The translations under genes and the position numbers were made by a program. The notes beneath the pieces were generated by a model. It made no database searches, was not told the origin of the DNA, and worked only from the letters and a program-made list of their open reading frames with translations. Below, piece after piece: positions 49,421 to 63,326 of a stretch of DNA of 64,000 nucleotides (the stretch's first letter is position 1; every line of letters starts with the position of its first letter). Location of the stretch: contig NC_134950.1 of assembly GCF_965638725.1 (NCBI RefSeq), positions 12,896,101 to 12,960,100 on the forward strand, given 5' to 3'. Source of the stretch: Aptenodytes patagonicus (Eukaryota > Chordata > Aves > Sphenisciformes > Spheniscidae).

Positions 49421-49480
49421 CTTCCTGCGGCGGGACGAGGCTCCCCCGGCCGGAGCCCGCAGAGCTGCCGCGGCCCCCGC

Positions 49481-50535
49481 GCTTTTAGCTGCGACAGAAC
49501 CCATACAGAATTGCTCTCTAACCCCTTAGCTTTGTCGTTGCTGTCGTGATTTACGAAGCTGTAGTGCCAGGGCAGGGGCCTGTGTCTCCTGGTTGTGCAC
49601 TCACGGGAGTGATTTCCACGACGTATATTGTTCAAAAAAAGCACTTTGGCAGAGGGTTTTCTGCATTCAAGCTGTCTGCAAGCCCATTTCAGGATTTGGG
49701 AATGGGGAAATCGGTCCCGCTCCTGCGGTGGGCTGCGGGGTAAACCCAGGGCGCAGGCAGGGCCGAGGGGTCACGCGGCCCCCGGCAGCAGGCAGGGACC
49801 AGGAGCTGCTACTGGGGCACGACAGGGCACCAGCTCCTGCCTGCTGGAAACGCTCTGGTTTATGCACATTCACAGCTGTAACGTTTTTACAAACCGTAAG
49901 TGTGGGCATATATGGGCCAAGGTGCTAGCCAAAAACTTTGTGCGTTTTTCTCTTTAAATATAGAAATTATCACATGTAAACTCCAAGACAGTCATCAGAA
50001 CAAGGCACTTTCCTCATCTACTCCTTCTGCCTCCCAGAGATGATCTTTGCCTGTTGCGTTTTTCTCCCTTTGAAAAGGGACGATGCCTCTTCCCCGCACT
50101 CTGCTGAGGGCTGCCATGAGATTTCCATGGATCCCTGTTGCTGCTAATGTGACTGTTTCTGGTTCTAGACGCTAATAGGATGCTAATAGTGATAGCCAGT
50201 GAAAATCAGCCTAGCAGCACAAAAATAATTGTTTTCATTTAGATCCTCTGTCTCCTTTCTTTATCATGAAATGTACCTGCTAATATGTGTAACAACTACG
50301 CGTATCTCCAGCAATGGAGGTTCCACAGCCTCCCTGGGCCATATTTTCAGTGTTCGGCTCTCAATGGGAAGGACTTTTTCTCTAATTGCAAATTTCCGTG
50401 CTGCAACTTGTAGAATCCACTTACACATCACTGACAAAACCAACATTTTAACAGCAGTTTGTTTCTTCAAGTCATGGTATTCACCAGAAAGTGCACAAAT
50501 ACTTCAAGTGTAATAACTTAATGGTAAAAAGTGAG
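49481..50535. other. Spacer between tRNA-Met and TBC1D31 3' end
   Basis: GC content falls away from the island into AT-rich DNA. No gene or clear repeat was recognised. Confidence 0.55.
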
Positions 50536-50541
50536 TTTATT
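50536..50541 (-). terminator. Candidate TBC1D31 polyadenylation signal (AATAAA)
   Basis: AATAAA on the minus strand about 210 bases after the TBC1D31 stop codon, a plausible 3' UTR length. Confidence 0.5.
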
Positions 50542-50751
50542 TTAGAAGTAAAAATAGCATTATAGTTACCAAGAAAATAATGAGAAGGTTACAAACAACA
50601 CACATTTTTCTAGCTAGCATTTTTATATAAAAATATTTCCAAAGACCTTCATAATAAACAATCTATGATCAGTCCTTAATCACACTGTACATATTTAGCG
50701 TTTCACTGATTAATAATTTGAAAGTACAGATGAGGTCCAGACCAAACCATC

Positions 50752-53700
50752 TCAAGGTGTCCACTTTGTAGCTCGGAAATGAGTTGGAGGATGTCTAGTT
50801 CGAGCCTGTGAGGTAAGCTTTTGTCTGAGCCGTCTGACTTCTGCCATCAGTTCCCGCTCTCGGCATGCCAGTTCTTGTCTTCTGTCTAAAGACACTTAAG
50901 TGCAAGAAACTCGGACTTAATATTGGAACTAACAGTTTTCCATAAATACCATAAATGCTCATTGGAAAACTGATACCTCCTGCATAGAAACACTATGTTT
51001 TATTAGCACCACTGTATGCGAGACAGCCCTAGGACCCATAAAAACAAGGAACAACTCCTCCTAGGTTCTTTGAAAGTGGTACCTATGTTTTGTTACAAAA
51101 AGGTCAGATGCTGATGGGTCGCTATGGGAGGTCCATAGATATACATGTTTCCCATTGCGTACAGTTTTGTACATAAGATGCGTGTGGTTTTAAAATGTGC
51201 TTTCACTGGCCATAACGGCTAGGACAGCCCAGAGGAAATGATTACAGACTAATTCCTGACTGTAACTCTCAGTAAGACTTTGAAGAAAGACAGTTCTACA
51301 TCTTCTCAACATCCCCAAATCATACATAACGATGAAGACAGAAAAAGCATAGGTAAAATGATCAGGTCAGAATGAGATGAAACTGGGCTGAGAGTTGAGA
51401 ATATGACTATTCTCATAATGTGATGCACTTCAGGCACTTCCTACCTGTGCTGCCCCTGGTAGTGAAGACATTTTTTCAGGTGTGAAATAGAATACAACAA
51501 TAAACTCATTTACTATCCACTAAACACCTACACAGCTAATAATGACTCAATCGCACAATGAGGTGATCCATGCTTCTGAAATTAAATGTTAAAGAAAGGA
51601 AGGTCCTAACTTAGAAACTTACTGTGTGATGATGACTCTGATGCAGACAAATCATTGAGACAGATGTTTCCAGACCTTGGCACCTGCTGGAGTTCTACCC
51701 CTCTCTCTGTACATCTGGCCTTTAAAACACGCAGTCTCTCTGTGGGAAGTGGAGAGAAGGATTCTTTGTAAATTAAAAGTGTTTAAATTTCTAGGAACTT
51801 TTCTAGCTTGAGGTGAAACAGTTTTTCTCCAGGAAGCAAAACTGGAACAATCACTCACTCCAGCTAATGGCAAGTACAATTTGCTCAGAATTAAAAGTCA
51901 ATGTTTCTAGTCTATGGGTCAAGGCTATGCATCACTGCATTTCATTTCAAGAAATTACAGCTCCACATTGCTGTTTCTTCCTATATAATTAATCTTCTGA
52001 CAAATGGGCCACTAAGATCATGTGGAATATGGCTACTCATACTTGCAGTTTTAGGAGGAGACACCCATTTTAATAATTGGCAGTTACAAATTACTCCATA
52101 TTAAAAACATTAGGCAAATAAGGGCAAAGTCTGAGAAAGTTCACCCAAAGCAATATTAATCACCTAATCTTAATACTAAACACTAATCTTGTGTAAGCCT
52201 TGCAGAGATGGAGGAATAGGAGAAATATCTGCAAAAGCACACAAATGCAGCATTTGAGAAGGATGTACTGGCCAATTCTGGAAGCGCATAAATGTTTTTC
52301 TCCTGTGAACAAACACTTGGCAAAGTCACTTGTTGGCAGTGAGTTTGCTGTTCTTTACATTACTTGACAGAGGATTTCTAAGGGATGCGATTTTATGATT
52401 GGCTTAAGCTGATCTAAACCTGTGCTTCTACCAAAAATGCCATTTATATTGCTGCATCTGATAGATATCAAACTGAGATCCTGATATATTGGTTTCATGA
52501 AAGAATACTGCCAAAAAGTACTTATATAAAGGAGTTAAGCTTAAGTTTATCCCTAATATTGGACACTTAGTTTGTATTCAGTTGCTGAATGCTTCATGCC
52601 AACACCTGCACAGGAGAACTGCATTACCTATATGCTCACCAAAATAGCCATCTTCTCTTTGCAGCTTTTCAGCCAATTCTAATGTGTCATCCATTTTGTC
52701 TTCTAAAAACTGCTTCCGGTGCTTATCTGCAGCAGCAGCAGCCTTCTGCTCTTCTTCCAGTTGAGCTTTTTTCTGTAAAACTTCTTCCCACTGTGCAACA
52801 GAGATATTAAATGTGTCCTCAACAGATGTGTTGCAAGGAAAAAGCAACAAGTAAAACCATCCAGATTATTAGACTAAACTTCACCCTTAAATCAAAATAC
52901 ATGTTATTAAGCTGAGTGAATGTTTCTTTCTGAAAAATTTCTCATTCAAACTCCTGGAGAATAGTAAAAGTCTTGGGTCAGAGAAAAAAAAATGAGAGGA
53001 ACTTAGAGCATTAGGAATATGCTTTCCTAAGCCTAAAATATCCTCACCGATTTGCTCTAGTGCTTCCAGAAACTTCCAGTCAAAACTTAGGAAAGGAGAT
53101 TCCTAACAAAATATTTCTTCAATACCTTTCAGTTTTATGCTCTACCATGTTATGGGCAAAAGACAGTTACATTTGTGCCAGTCCCACTTAGAAAAAGAAA
53201 TAATGCAAACACCTTTTTTTCTTCTGCTTCCCTCATGGCCTTCAGCAGTTCAGCTTCTTTCACCCTGTTGTCATGCAGGAGCTTGGCTATCTCTTCATAA
53301 TGCTTCTCACGGTCCTGATCATCACGCCTTAGTTTATGTAACGCTTGCAACCTCCAGTCGGTGTCAATGCGTTTCTGCTCTGCTTTGGCTAAATTTTCTT
53401 CAGCCACCTAATAAAAAACCTTTCTTACCAGAAATCTGAGTACTCTATTTCAAGTACACAGCTGTACATACAGATAAGGTAAGATGAACTGAAGCGTTCT
53501 GCAGTATCACTGTGATGTCCCTGCTGGGAGACTGTACCTGCAGTGCCACTCCTCCACTCATTACAGCAGGCCGTCTCATCTATCAGGGCTTTCTTCTGCT
53601 TCTTCTTCATCCTTATTCTTTCCCTTACTGAGGGTCTTTTTTAGTTTAGGTTTGGGGTTTTTTTTAATCTTTTGGAAAGAGGCATCAACCCTCTCCATGA

Positions 53701-56700
53701 TTTTGGGGATTTTGCTTTCCTAGCATGGATTTAATATGATTTACAGGTGCAATTAACGTAAGATTGATACCTGGATGCCAATACTTCCACCCACATCCAT
53801 CTGCTTCCAAAAATCGAAGGCTGTTTACAAAAATTCAGACCCATATGTTTATTTCTAGACAAAATATAAATGCAGATGCCAAGCATATGGGTAGTGGGTT
53901 AGTTGCAACTATTTTTCCAACTGTGCAGTTACAAGTTCTGTGCTTGAAAATCTGAACAATTCCTAATGTCAAGCTACATACATTCATTACTGTGATCTAG
54001 AAGACAGCTTCTACAGCTGAATTTCCTGCCAAGTACTACCAACTGAAAGTTCCTTTGAGGCTTACTTTTGTTTTATTATGGTTACAAATAAAACATGTTC
54101 CTTAACAGGAGGATGTCTTATTCTGAAAAGCACTTTTGAGCCTTATATGCCTTCTAAGTTCTGAGAAGTAAAGAAAAGTTAATATTCATGGCAGGCCCAG
54201 AGAATTGCAGTATTATATAGCTGTTTGGACACTTCAATTAGATTTTTGAAAACCTCAAAACTTTAAACATACCGTCATAATCTATTAATATAGGTGTCTA
54301 GAAATCAGATTTCTTTAGAAAATATTTTCATATTAACTTGAACTAGTTAATTGCAATTAAAATACTATTAAGTAGTACTACTTGCACTAGTTAGCATACT
54401 AACTCCCCAAAATACATGTTAAGATCCAATCATCTTACTCTATGAGCTTTCTGTTTTTCTTCTCTATCTATTTCCATCAATCTCTGAACAAGATGATATT
54501 CCAGATCCACCCTTCTTCGATGGGCATCCACCTCTTCTTTCATTTCCTTTGTAACCGCCTCTTGATCTTTGATTAGATGCTGCCAAACACACAAACATAA
54601 ATTACTGTTGCTAAGCTACTAACCCACATTTGTAATTCTGTCTCTTTAACATCTATTAGAATTTCATTAAACTAGTATTTGAATATATCCACACATCTCA
54701 TCCCACTATACATCATAACTGTCCAAGAAAGTGATAGTCCCTGCTGTTTTATCCACTTGGAATTACACTAAGCCTGAGTCACCACAGTGGTCTCGCAGGT
54801 TGATATTGACGTAATTCCGTTCCCTGGATTACAGTGGAGCATAAAAGCAGAATTCCAACTTAAATGAATTAGATTCATCATGAAAATATTCTGCACTTTT
54901 ATGGCGCATTTTAGCCAAAACCTCAAAATGTTTCACAAATATAAATCATGTTTCATGGTACAGGGACTTATAATAAACACATCTGCAGCTTGAATGCAGA
55001 GATGATTTGCCGAAGTAGTACAAATCAGCAGTAGATCCAGAAATAGAATTTTAACTCTCACCACCTTTTCTTCACATTCATCAGGGCACATCTACAGAGT
55101 TTTCTGGAGAAGACATAACCCCTTCCCAGGCCTGCGGAAATCTATTGAGCTGTGTCAGCAGGGTACTGAAGCAAAGTTAACATACACGGCCTTCTAAGCT
55201 TGCATATCACCCCTCACTAATGGCAGTAAAACAGTCAGTTCAGGGCATGGGCAGTGAAAGCCTGTCTACACAGACTCTTGTGGGGAGACATATATCCTCA
55301 GTTAGTTAAATAATTGCTACCTTTCTAGCCCAAAGAGGATGATCACTGTAGAATTAGTTCCCTTAAACAGCTGACTTTACATGTACTGGAACACAAATGA
55401 GCTTAGCCTGGTTTGCGTTATGTAGCCACAATACAGCTGGCTGTGTATTCAATAAATAAATGCTAAAAGAAATTTAGCCCAGTTATGCTCAGCATAAAAA
55501 GCCCATGGCCAAAAGCTTTAAAAAGCCAAATATAAGCAGACACATGCTTCAAAATAAGGGTTAGCTATCTGGATGTTCACTTCTGCTTGCATTCCATTGG
55601 ATCTGCAGGTATGCAAGATGGGCACATGTAGCTGTGATTTCTAAACACTTAACTTACTATTTCTAACCAAAATGGACATTGCTAAAGCCTTCCATCGGCA
55701 GCCTTGCTTTTCAGTCATTAATTATTTATAAGAATTAACTCATATTTAACTTTAAACAGTATTATTGATTAAAACCCTTTATTACTGAATAGTGATCTTT
55801 CTGAATTATAAGTCAGAGAAAGGAACTGCACATTCCCCACAAACCATCCACTCCTCTTTGCTTAATGATGTTTGCAGTTCGACATTTTTTCATCAACTAC
55901 ATCAATCTGCTATACTGTTCTCTCCAGAAAATGTAGATATATCTGGATACCACAGATGAAAAGGTGGGAGTTTCTGGGATGAGGAACATATTGTTATAGA
56001 CTTATTTCTTATTTACACGTTCCTCACTTCTCTCAACCAGCTGAGCACACAGCTAAACCCTGCAGCAACCTAATGATACCTCTGCACAGGAGAAGAATAA
56101 AATGGGGAGGACATGGGTATTTTCTCCCAGAAAAACAGATAACAGTGAGTTCTACTAATGGTCTTATCAACAGAGGGTTTATTCTAAAAAAGGTATCAGA
56201 GAGGGGGAAAAAAAAAAGCGCCCCCCTTTTTCCTCACAAAGTCTGGTTGAATGAATACAACCGAATCTGAGAACTGCAAAGGAAGAACCATTAAATATAA
56301 ACGTCTGCATAGTTCCCTAATAACTACCTGCTCAAAAAGCTGTCTTTGTGATTCAAGTTCCATCCGTTGTACTTCTACATCTTGAACAGTAGCAGCTGTT
56401 TCCTGCTCTCTCATGGATGCCTTGAGGAGAAGAGAAACACATTAAGATACAGTAAAGGAGAAATTCTTCTCCCTTAAAAAACCAGTATCAAGAAGAATGT
56501 CCAAAACTCCAAGCCACACCCTACTTCTAAATTCTAGTTAACTTTCTGTCATACCATGAATAATGGAAAATATTGCATATCAAAAGTACAGGGCAAGGTG
56601 GAAAAGAGGCACAGGAATAGTTTTGCATCTAGCCAAGCATATTAGGGAAATGTCATGCTTGATCTAGCGCTAATAATCTGCCAGATGCAGCTCCGAATCA

Positions 56701-59700
56701 AATAAGGAGTCTCTGAACCCAGGATGCTGCGGAGAACAGTACACAGATAGGGAAGTGGCCACTTTGCACCTGGCAGAACCTGTGCTGAGCTGGAGCTAAC
56801 AAATTTTACAGTGCCCTGACTGCGGAAACAAACACACAACTGCACTACACTCTGCAAAGTGTGGTGCTGAGACACAAGGAATGGCCCTGCAAAGACTCAA
56901 TTCGTGCCCACGAGGTTCAAAAGCTTCCATTCTCAGCATCTGCATGCCACGGTGCTTGAGCTAGTAACACGGGAGCAGAGCCAGGCCTCGCCAGAGGCCA
57001 CTCAGAGCCTCTCCATCAATGGCAGAGTTTATTTGCAATCTGGACATACAGCCCACAGACAGCTGAGAATTCACTAGTCCTTTAAGGAGCTCATTACATT
57101 TTTCAACACTGCCAATATACAGATGAATATGGCTTTTCTCAGGAATTTTGCCAGTTAAAGCAAGGCAGTGGAACATAGTAAGTGCCAAATAAAACTGTTA
57201 AATTATGCATTTACCACTTAAAGCAGTCCATCTCATGCTAAATACACCTCTGGGCTCACAAATCACAGTATATGAACTGAAATTTTAGTTATGCATTTTT
57301 TCCTTGTTTTTTTTCACTAATAAACCTTCAACAAAAGAATTGCTTGAGCAATACTCAGCCTTTCTCGCAATTTCGTCATCGAGATGTTTCAGTTCCATTT
57401 GACGCTGATCTTGCTGGTATTTCAGAAAACGCCTTCTTGAAGCATCTAGAAATTGTAGTTCCTTTACTTTCAGTTCTCTTTTCACAGCAGCTACTCTTCA
57501 AAGCCAAAACAAACAGAAACACGGGAACTTGTATATGTGAAAGGTCAGTACCAAAGAGCAGAAACTTGCACTGCAGTTATCCATTAGTTACTATGAGCTA
57601 ATCTCTAACTTACAAAGCTTAGGACAGTTGCTTTCATTCTTTTAAATTGTCCAGTTTTCATTTACAAGACAAAATGAAATTCACAGACACATAGACATCC
57701 TCTAATGGCAACGTCGCCAATTAAGCTTTTAAGTCCTGTGCCCTGTTTCTGTCCTACTTTAATAAGCACTAGTTTACTATTACAATGATCCAGAACTGGA
57801 AACTATTCCTTAGAATAATTGCCAGTGTCCTGGTACCTCCTTCTGCACAAAATTAGTCCTAATTTTATTTGGAAAATATAAAACTTTTTCAAGGAATAAA
57901 ACCACAAACTCAAGAATTAGTTTGCAAAGAAAGGCTTACTGCCCTCTTTTAAAAAAAAAGTGAGCTTACTCTAGGTTACAGAGGTTTAAACGGAGCGCCT
58001 GCAGACATGGCGATTAGGCACATGCTTTAGTGGTGGACTTGGTAGTGTTAGGTTAGTGGTTGGACTTGATGATCTTAAGGGTCTTTTCCAACCTAAATGA
58101 TTCTATGATTACTTGTAGCTGATCTAAAGAACTATGGAGATGTTGAAATTCTCTTAAACCTTCACAACTGCAAAATGTACAAACTAACAGTTCAGCTTCA
58201 GTACTATCACAACTCTTTGCTCAGCAACTGATACATAAAGCAGTCTTTTTTCTAAATCCACTAGAAATACAAGAATGTGTACAGTCACTGATACTATAAG
58301 TGACTTTTATATTTGCAGCGTGAGTCTGCCCACAGTGCAAGTCTGAAGTCTCAGTGTGCAAACACACAGCAATTGACTGCTTAAGAGCATTCCCAATCCG
58401 AAGAGATCAGACAAAAGGCTGGGAGCTGAGACAAAAATACGAAGTGACTTGGCCTCTAATCTGCTGTATTCCCTCAGGCAAGGCAGTAATACAACCCAGA
58501 TCACTTCATTCCCACACCAAAATCTGACCCACCAGACCACACTGTTTTCCCACATTACAATTTATACAAATTAGTGGTTATTTCTCCTTTACTCATGGTT
58601 AAAAATGTAATAGCAGGATTCTGTAGCCAGGCCCCTAATGCTTCTTATACTGTAATACCTCTGCCTCTGTTCTGCCAGCTTCTCTTCTTCTTCCAGTAGC
58701 ATTTTTCGCCTCTGTTCTTCAGCTTCTCGAAGTAATTCCTGCTTTCGATACCAGGCTTCATCTTCTGCTTTCCGTTCCTGTGCTTTAGCTTCTAATTCAT
58801 GTGCTAATTGTCTAAATGGAAGGAGATCACATGTTAATAATTCAAGCCAAGTATCAAGAAATTACTTGATTATTTAGAAATTGATGACTGTACTAGCAAA
58901 GAACTGCTGAAATGAGATGTCATGAAAGAGTATGGCATCCCCTTTATGTACTGATAAAGTACATGAGGAAGAGTTACAATACTGTTACAGACAACAGGGC
59001 ATTTCAGATGACTGCAGATATTGTCTTCCTCACATTCTTAACAAAAAATAATAGTTTCTAAAGGTGCCATGGCATCATGGTACCCATTGATTTCAATAGC
59101 AAGCTAAGAACTCCTGGCCCTTCACAAAGTTGGACACTACAAAGTCAATGGAGGTTTAGGCTCTGACTTACAAGCTTTCAAGTTTGAAGACTTGCGGCCC
59201 AGTATTTTCTGCGAATTATCAAACTTTTTTTTTTTAAGATAAGACTACCAATTTAACTTAAAAATCTGTCAAACCAAATAACTCTTAACCTTTAGCAGCT
59301 ATTTAAAGTCATCTTCTTGAATTTTCTTAATCGTCTCTCTTCTCAAGCATACAGATTACAACAGAAAAAAGCAACTGTGTTCACCTCTCCCTCCCACTCT
59401 GATACTGTCTTCAACTTTCCCATTAATACCTCTCTCGTAAGTATTCAATTTCATCCTGTCTGATCCTCTCCCATTCCCGAGTTTGATAATCCACAATGAA
59501 ATTGGGATATTTATTAAATACAGGGTACTGTCCTTTTGTAAGTGGTATGAAGTCATCAAGCGTACGCTGTGGATGGATATCTAGTGGTGTAGCCTCCATA
59601 AGACGATAAGCTTCCTTAATCACAGCATTAATGTCCAGGTTGTTACGATGATGAAAGAAATACTGTAAGAGACATGCTTCCATTTACATTCTACAAAAGA

Positions 59701-62700
59701 TTAAGCAAGTTTTTAATATACTTATTTGGGAATAATTAGGTAAATTAGCAAGACCTATATTCCAAAAGTTGATTTAAAAAGGGATTATTAAGTTAGCCCT
59801 ACCAATTAGTAAAATATCACCGGCTAAAATGACTTGACCCAAACCTCTTCAAGTTGTAAAAGTATGCTCTGGTTCTTTTCCTTCTCTTCAGATGACAGTT
59901 GTGTAAGGGATCTGGAAAGCTAGGTGTGAATTTAGAGTGTCCAACTGCCTGCATAGACACTCCTACCACTGGATAAACCTCCCTCGACTTCTGGTGTTCA
60001 AACATGAAGCTTGGAAGTTCCTCTTCTTGAAGGACTATTCTTCCTGTCAAAGATCTTATTCACCAAGAAAATCTTTAAATTGGTTATTATTAAACGTAGC
60101 AATAATGTTGTCTGTTTGATGTCTGTCAAACTGTCTGCTCACAAGCACATTTTCAAGGTGGAACCCTTTGTTTGCCTACTGAGATGTTTTCATATGAAAA
60201 AACCTCCTCCTCCCATGTAAGGATAAACATAAGGAAATGTTTTCATTTAGCTTCAGAGAACGTCAAATAATACTGCCTAATTTTGCAAATCTGAAAGCAA
60301 AATAATGAAACAACATGACAGAATGACTGTGTCTTATCTCCACAAGCACAAGTCCATATTAGATCCCCAAAAAAGAGGCAGAGTTATTTTGTAGTTGATG
60401 AACTATTGACATTTACAAAATGGCTTTTAGCGGCATTAGAAAGCTTATGAAAGCCTTTAAAGATCTCGTGCATTAAACTGCAGGAAATTGCTCAATATTT
60501 TACTCATTTATTGTATATTTGTCAGGTACTAGACGATGCTGTTCAGAAACATGTAATAATATATTAATGTAGAAATGAAACATCTCCTTCTAACCTCCGT
60601 AACAACAGAAACAATGTTTTATATGTCTCTGTAGGTACACTTTCATATGACTGACTTAAATATGAAGATGTTTACCTCAAAATCCCCTGTTTGATGACAG
60701 TGAAGCAAGGGAGCTCTGGAACATATAATATAGGCTACAACAATCATTAGAAAGTACGAAGGATGGTTGGAGAAGATATTGTCAAAGACTTTCAGCCATT
60801 CTTCTCTTGTTAGAACCTCAGATAACAGTGTTTCTAGAAGAGGCCAAGCATAAACCTAATTATTTGGGAAAATTGACAAAATAATCCGTTAGTACAATTT
60901 TACCATTCCTTTTAAAGAAATAATATGAATTTTTCTTGCCTTATACCAAGAATTTATTGATTTATGAAAGAAATGGGAACTAAACCAGAATATTTGAAGA
61001 TAAGTTTTATCACCTACTATAAACATTCAACATTAATATGGGGTAATTATAAATAAATTTCTTATTTCACCTGATGTCTAAATCTTCTGTTTAGATTTGT
61101 GAAGCTAAACTCATCCGTAATGATAAATAGGGATTACAAGATGAATTCATCACACCTATGTCCACTTAAAAAAAAAAAAAAGTACATTTATGTTTTCATA
61201 AGTAGATTTTCAATCAATGTGGACTTGAAAGCAAAGGACTTCTAAGAACTACAGTACCATGTATGTGAGATTTATGATCATGGAAAAGGACAAGCTGCAG
61301 GAAAGCAATGATATATTCTTTACACTCCCATATCATTCACGGTTATTTAATGAAAGCTCCCTCAAAAAAGAATTATTTCAAAATAAAAGACTACTGCACT
61401 ATCATTCAATGCAGTGACATTTCATATACAAAAGCTGGCTAGAATATTACCTGTGAAGTCACATTGTATTTTATTAAATGCTGAAGTAGTTCTTTGTCAT
61501 GATGTGCCAAAACATTTTCCATCATACTGAGGACATTAACTGGAGGATTGGGAAAATACTCAAACCAGTGCTGACAAAAATTAACTGAAAGAGAAAAAAA
61601 AGCCCAACACAATCCACTGTAATCCAGTGATAGACTCCTGACAACCTTAAGGTTTGGTTATAAAGGCTTTGAATTTATGAGGTAGTTTTAGGCAGCGAAA
61701 CCTATTCAAGACATTCTCATCTCTCCTCTTTCCTAGCTTTTATTCCTAAACCATTCCCACAGTATGCTGCTCCTCCAGCTGCACTGGCATGAGTGTTTGT
61801 GTCAGTACACTGTGAACCAGACTGGGGAACTAATCTGGCTCAAAAATAAAGTGAAAAAAAGTCTATGTGCTGTGGGACTAAGTGGTTGGAGGCAGATGGG
61901 AATGCTTAAACTGGTATTTCTGTCTCATGAAACCACAGCCTGGATAAAGTAATTTTTAACATACTAAGAATAATTTCCGTAAACTTGGATGCTTATTCAC
62001 TAACAGCATGTGTTTGCAAAGTGGGTATCTATGCTTGGCAGCACATATCTTCTGTAGACTTAGCAGCAGCTGCAACAACTAATTTAAGTGTAAAGCATTT
62101 TAATTTAGAATGTTTCTTCAGAAGACAGCCATAGCCAGCTTTCAGCCAAATGTCTCATTTTGAGTTACCACACGCTTAGGACAACTGAAAACAGTAAAAC
62201 TTTCAAAGAGATAGTTCCCTTTTGACCGGGAGTGGGTGCAGGGGTGGGGTGTGTGTGTGTGACTACTTTTCCCATGTCTCAGATATTTTAGTTATGATGA
62301 TATAATTATGCTAGATACATTTGGTTTTACTGATAAGACTTTACAAATACTGTTAAACTGCTAACTTTTTGCTAGAAAGACTCCAAAAGGAAGTCTCATG
62401 TCTTGTTTTTATGTAGAAGCAGGTTTTTGTTTTAAGCATTCAGTTGCTACATATTAATTCCTGGCAACACCTTTAGAAGAGAGCCTGGTGACCTCTTAGG
62501 AAATACCTCATTCATTTCATCAGGAAAAGCTCTTTTGCATGGGAAAGCTTAAACATGTTGCAGCGTATTTGAGTTTTTAAAATCACTGCTTACCTACTAC
62601 TGTAGCAACAACTTCGAAGCAGATCAGCTGGTTGTTCTGGAATAATTTTACAAATGGGAATGCTAGCAAAGGAATATAAGGCGTCTCAGCAAAGATAGCA

Positions 62701-63326
62701 GACCAGTGAGCTAGAGCTGATAAGGTCCTATATGCAAAGGCAAACAAAGGTGTAGAAAACATCGATCCAAAACCAAACAAGAATATAATATGCATTTCAG
62801 AACCACAACATAGAAAGATTGTAAACGTCAAGACACATGCAAGATTATGAGAGTTATAAAAACAAAATCGCATGAGGGCACTACTATTTCATTTTAGAGT
62901 TTTCCTTACAGCTGATTCCAGCTATTGGATACATTTCAGATCGCTGTATGAAAATAAAAATCTATATTATTTAAATAAATATAAATATATATTTTACCTC
63001 TGTAAAACTCTCAGCAATTTCCTGCTTTTGATGGGGTACTCATTTTGAATATTCACAAATGCACTGTGTGTACCCTTATCTATTAGGCTACTGAATGCTA
63101 AGTGGTTTTCAGGAAGTTGTAATAAGGAACGCCAAACAAACATCCTGCAATTAAAAAGCAGACTTAGTCAAGCAACTTCTCTTTCGTAGGCCAGTAAACA
63201 CAAGCAATTTTATTTTGTGCAAGCATGAACATGCACACAAACATACCTGTACTTTGCTGGATATTCTCCAAATCCTTTCAGTAAGACCCGCAGACGTTTC
63301 TTGTTTAATCCACCTGGCAATTTGTT
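50752..63326 (-). CDS. TBC1D31: TBC1D31 (WDR67), C-terminal 675 residues in fourteen coding exons; 5' part outside window
   Basis: Exons in transcript order: 63326-63247, 63144-62998, 62727-62594, 61584-61451, 60855-60676, 59662-59430, 58811-58659, 57495-57360, 56420-56328, 54579-54439, 53407-53213, 52790-52640, 51739-51623, 50885-50752. Phases agree throughout; all introns are GT-AG except the one after 57360, which appears to be GC-AG. Human TBC1D31 has 1066 residues; the WD40 half lies beyond the window. Residues ~20-225 here are the TBC domain (YRMFVWRSLLQLPENH; LSALAHWSAIF; WFEYFPNPPVNVLSM; WPLLETLLSEVLTREEW). It lacks the usual IxxDxxR arginine finger, so GAP activity is doubtful. Residues ~290-600 are a long Glu/Lys/Arg coiled coil, then RLRQKLTSQARTR and the stop. 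The human protein is a centrosome/centriolar-satellite factor needed for ciliogenesis. Confidence 0.94.
58018..58112 (+). repeat. CR1 LINE 3' end in a TBC1D31 intron
   Basis: Reads GGTTGGACTTGATGATCTTA, AGGGTCTTTTCCAACCTAAA and TGATTCTATGATT, the hallmark CR1 3' terminus with its ATTCTATG-type tail. It is 5' truncated and opposite in orientation to TBC1D31. The match is close, so this copy is among the younger CR1 pieces in the window. Confidence 0.92.

Larger units (their letters stand above)
49130..49480. promoter_or_regulatory. Small CpG island around the tRNA-Met gene
   Basis: CpG-dense sequence (GGGCCGGGCCGTCCC, GGCGCGGGCTCAGGCGGCCGC) flanks the tRNA gene on both sides. It may be only the tRNA's open-chromatin flank; no oriented pol II promoter motif was seen. 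Confidence 0.55.

Noticed and set aside
59663-59683. ATG at 59683 as a start of a separate ORF
   Set aside because: The upstream in-frame stop and the TCTCTTACAG splice acceptor show that the exon begins at 59662 and is part of TBC1D31.
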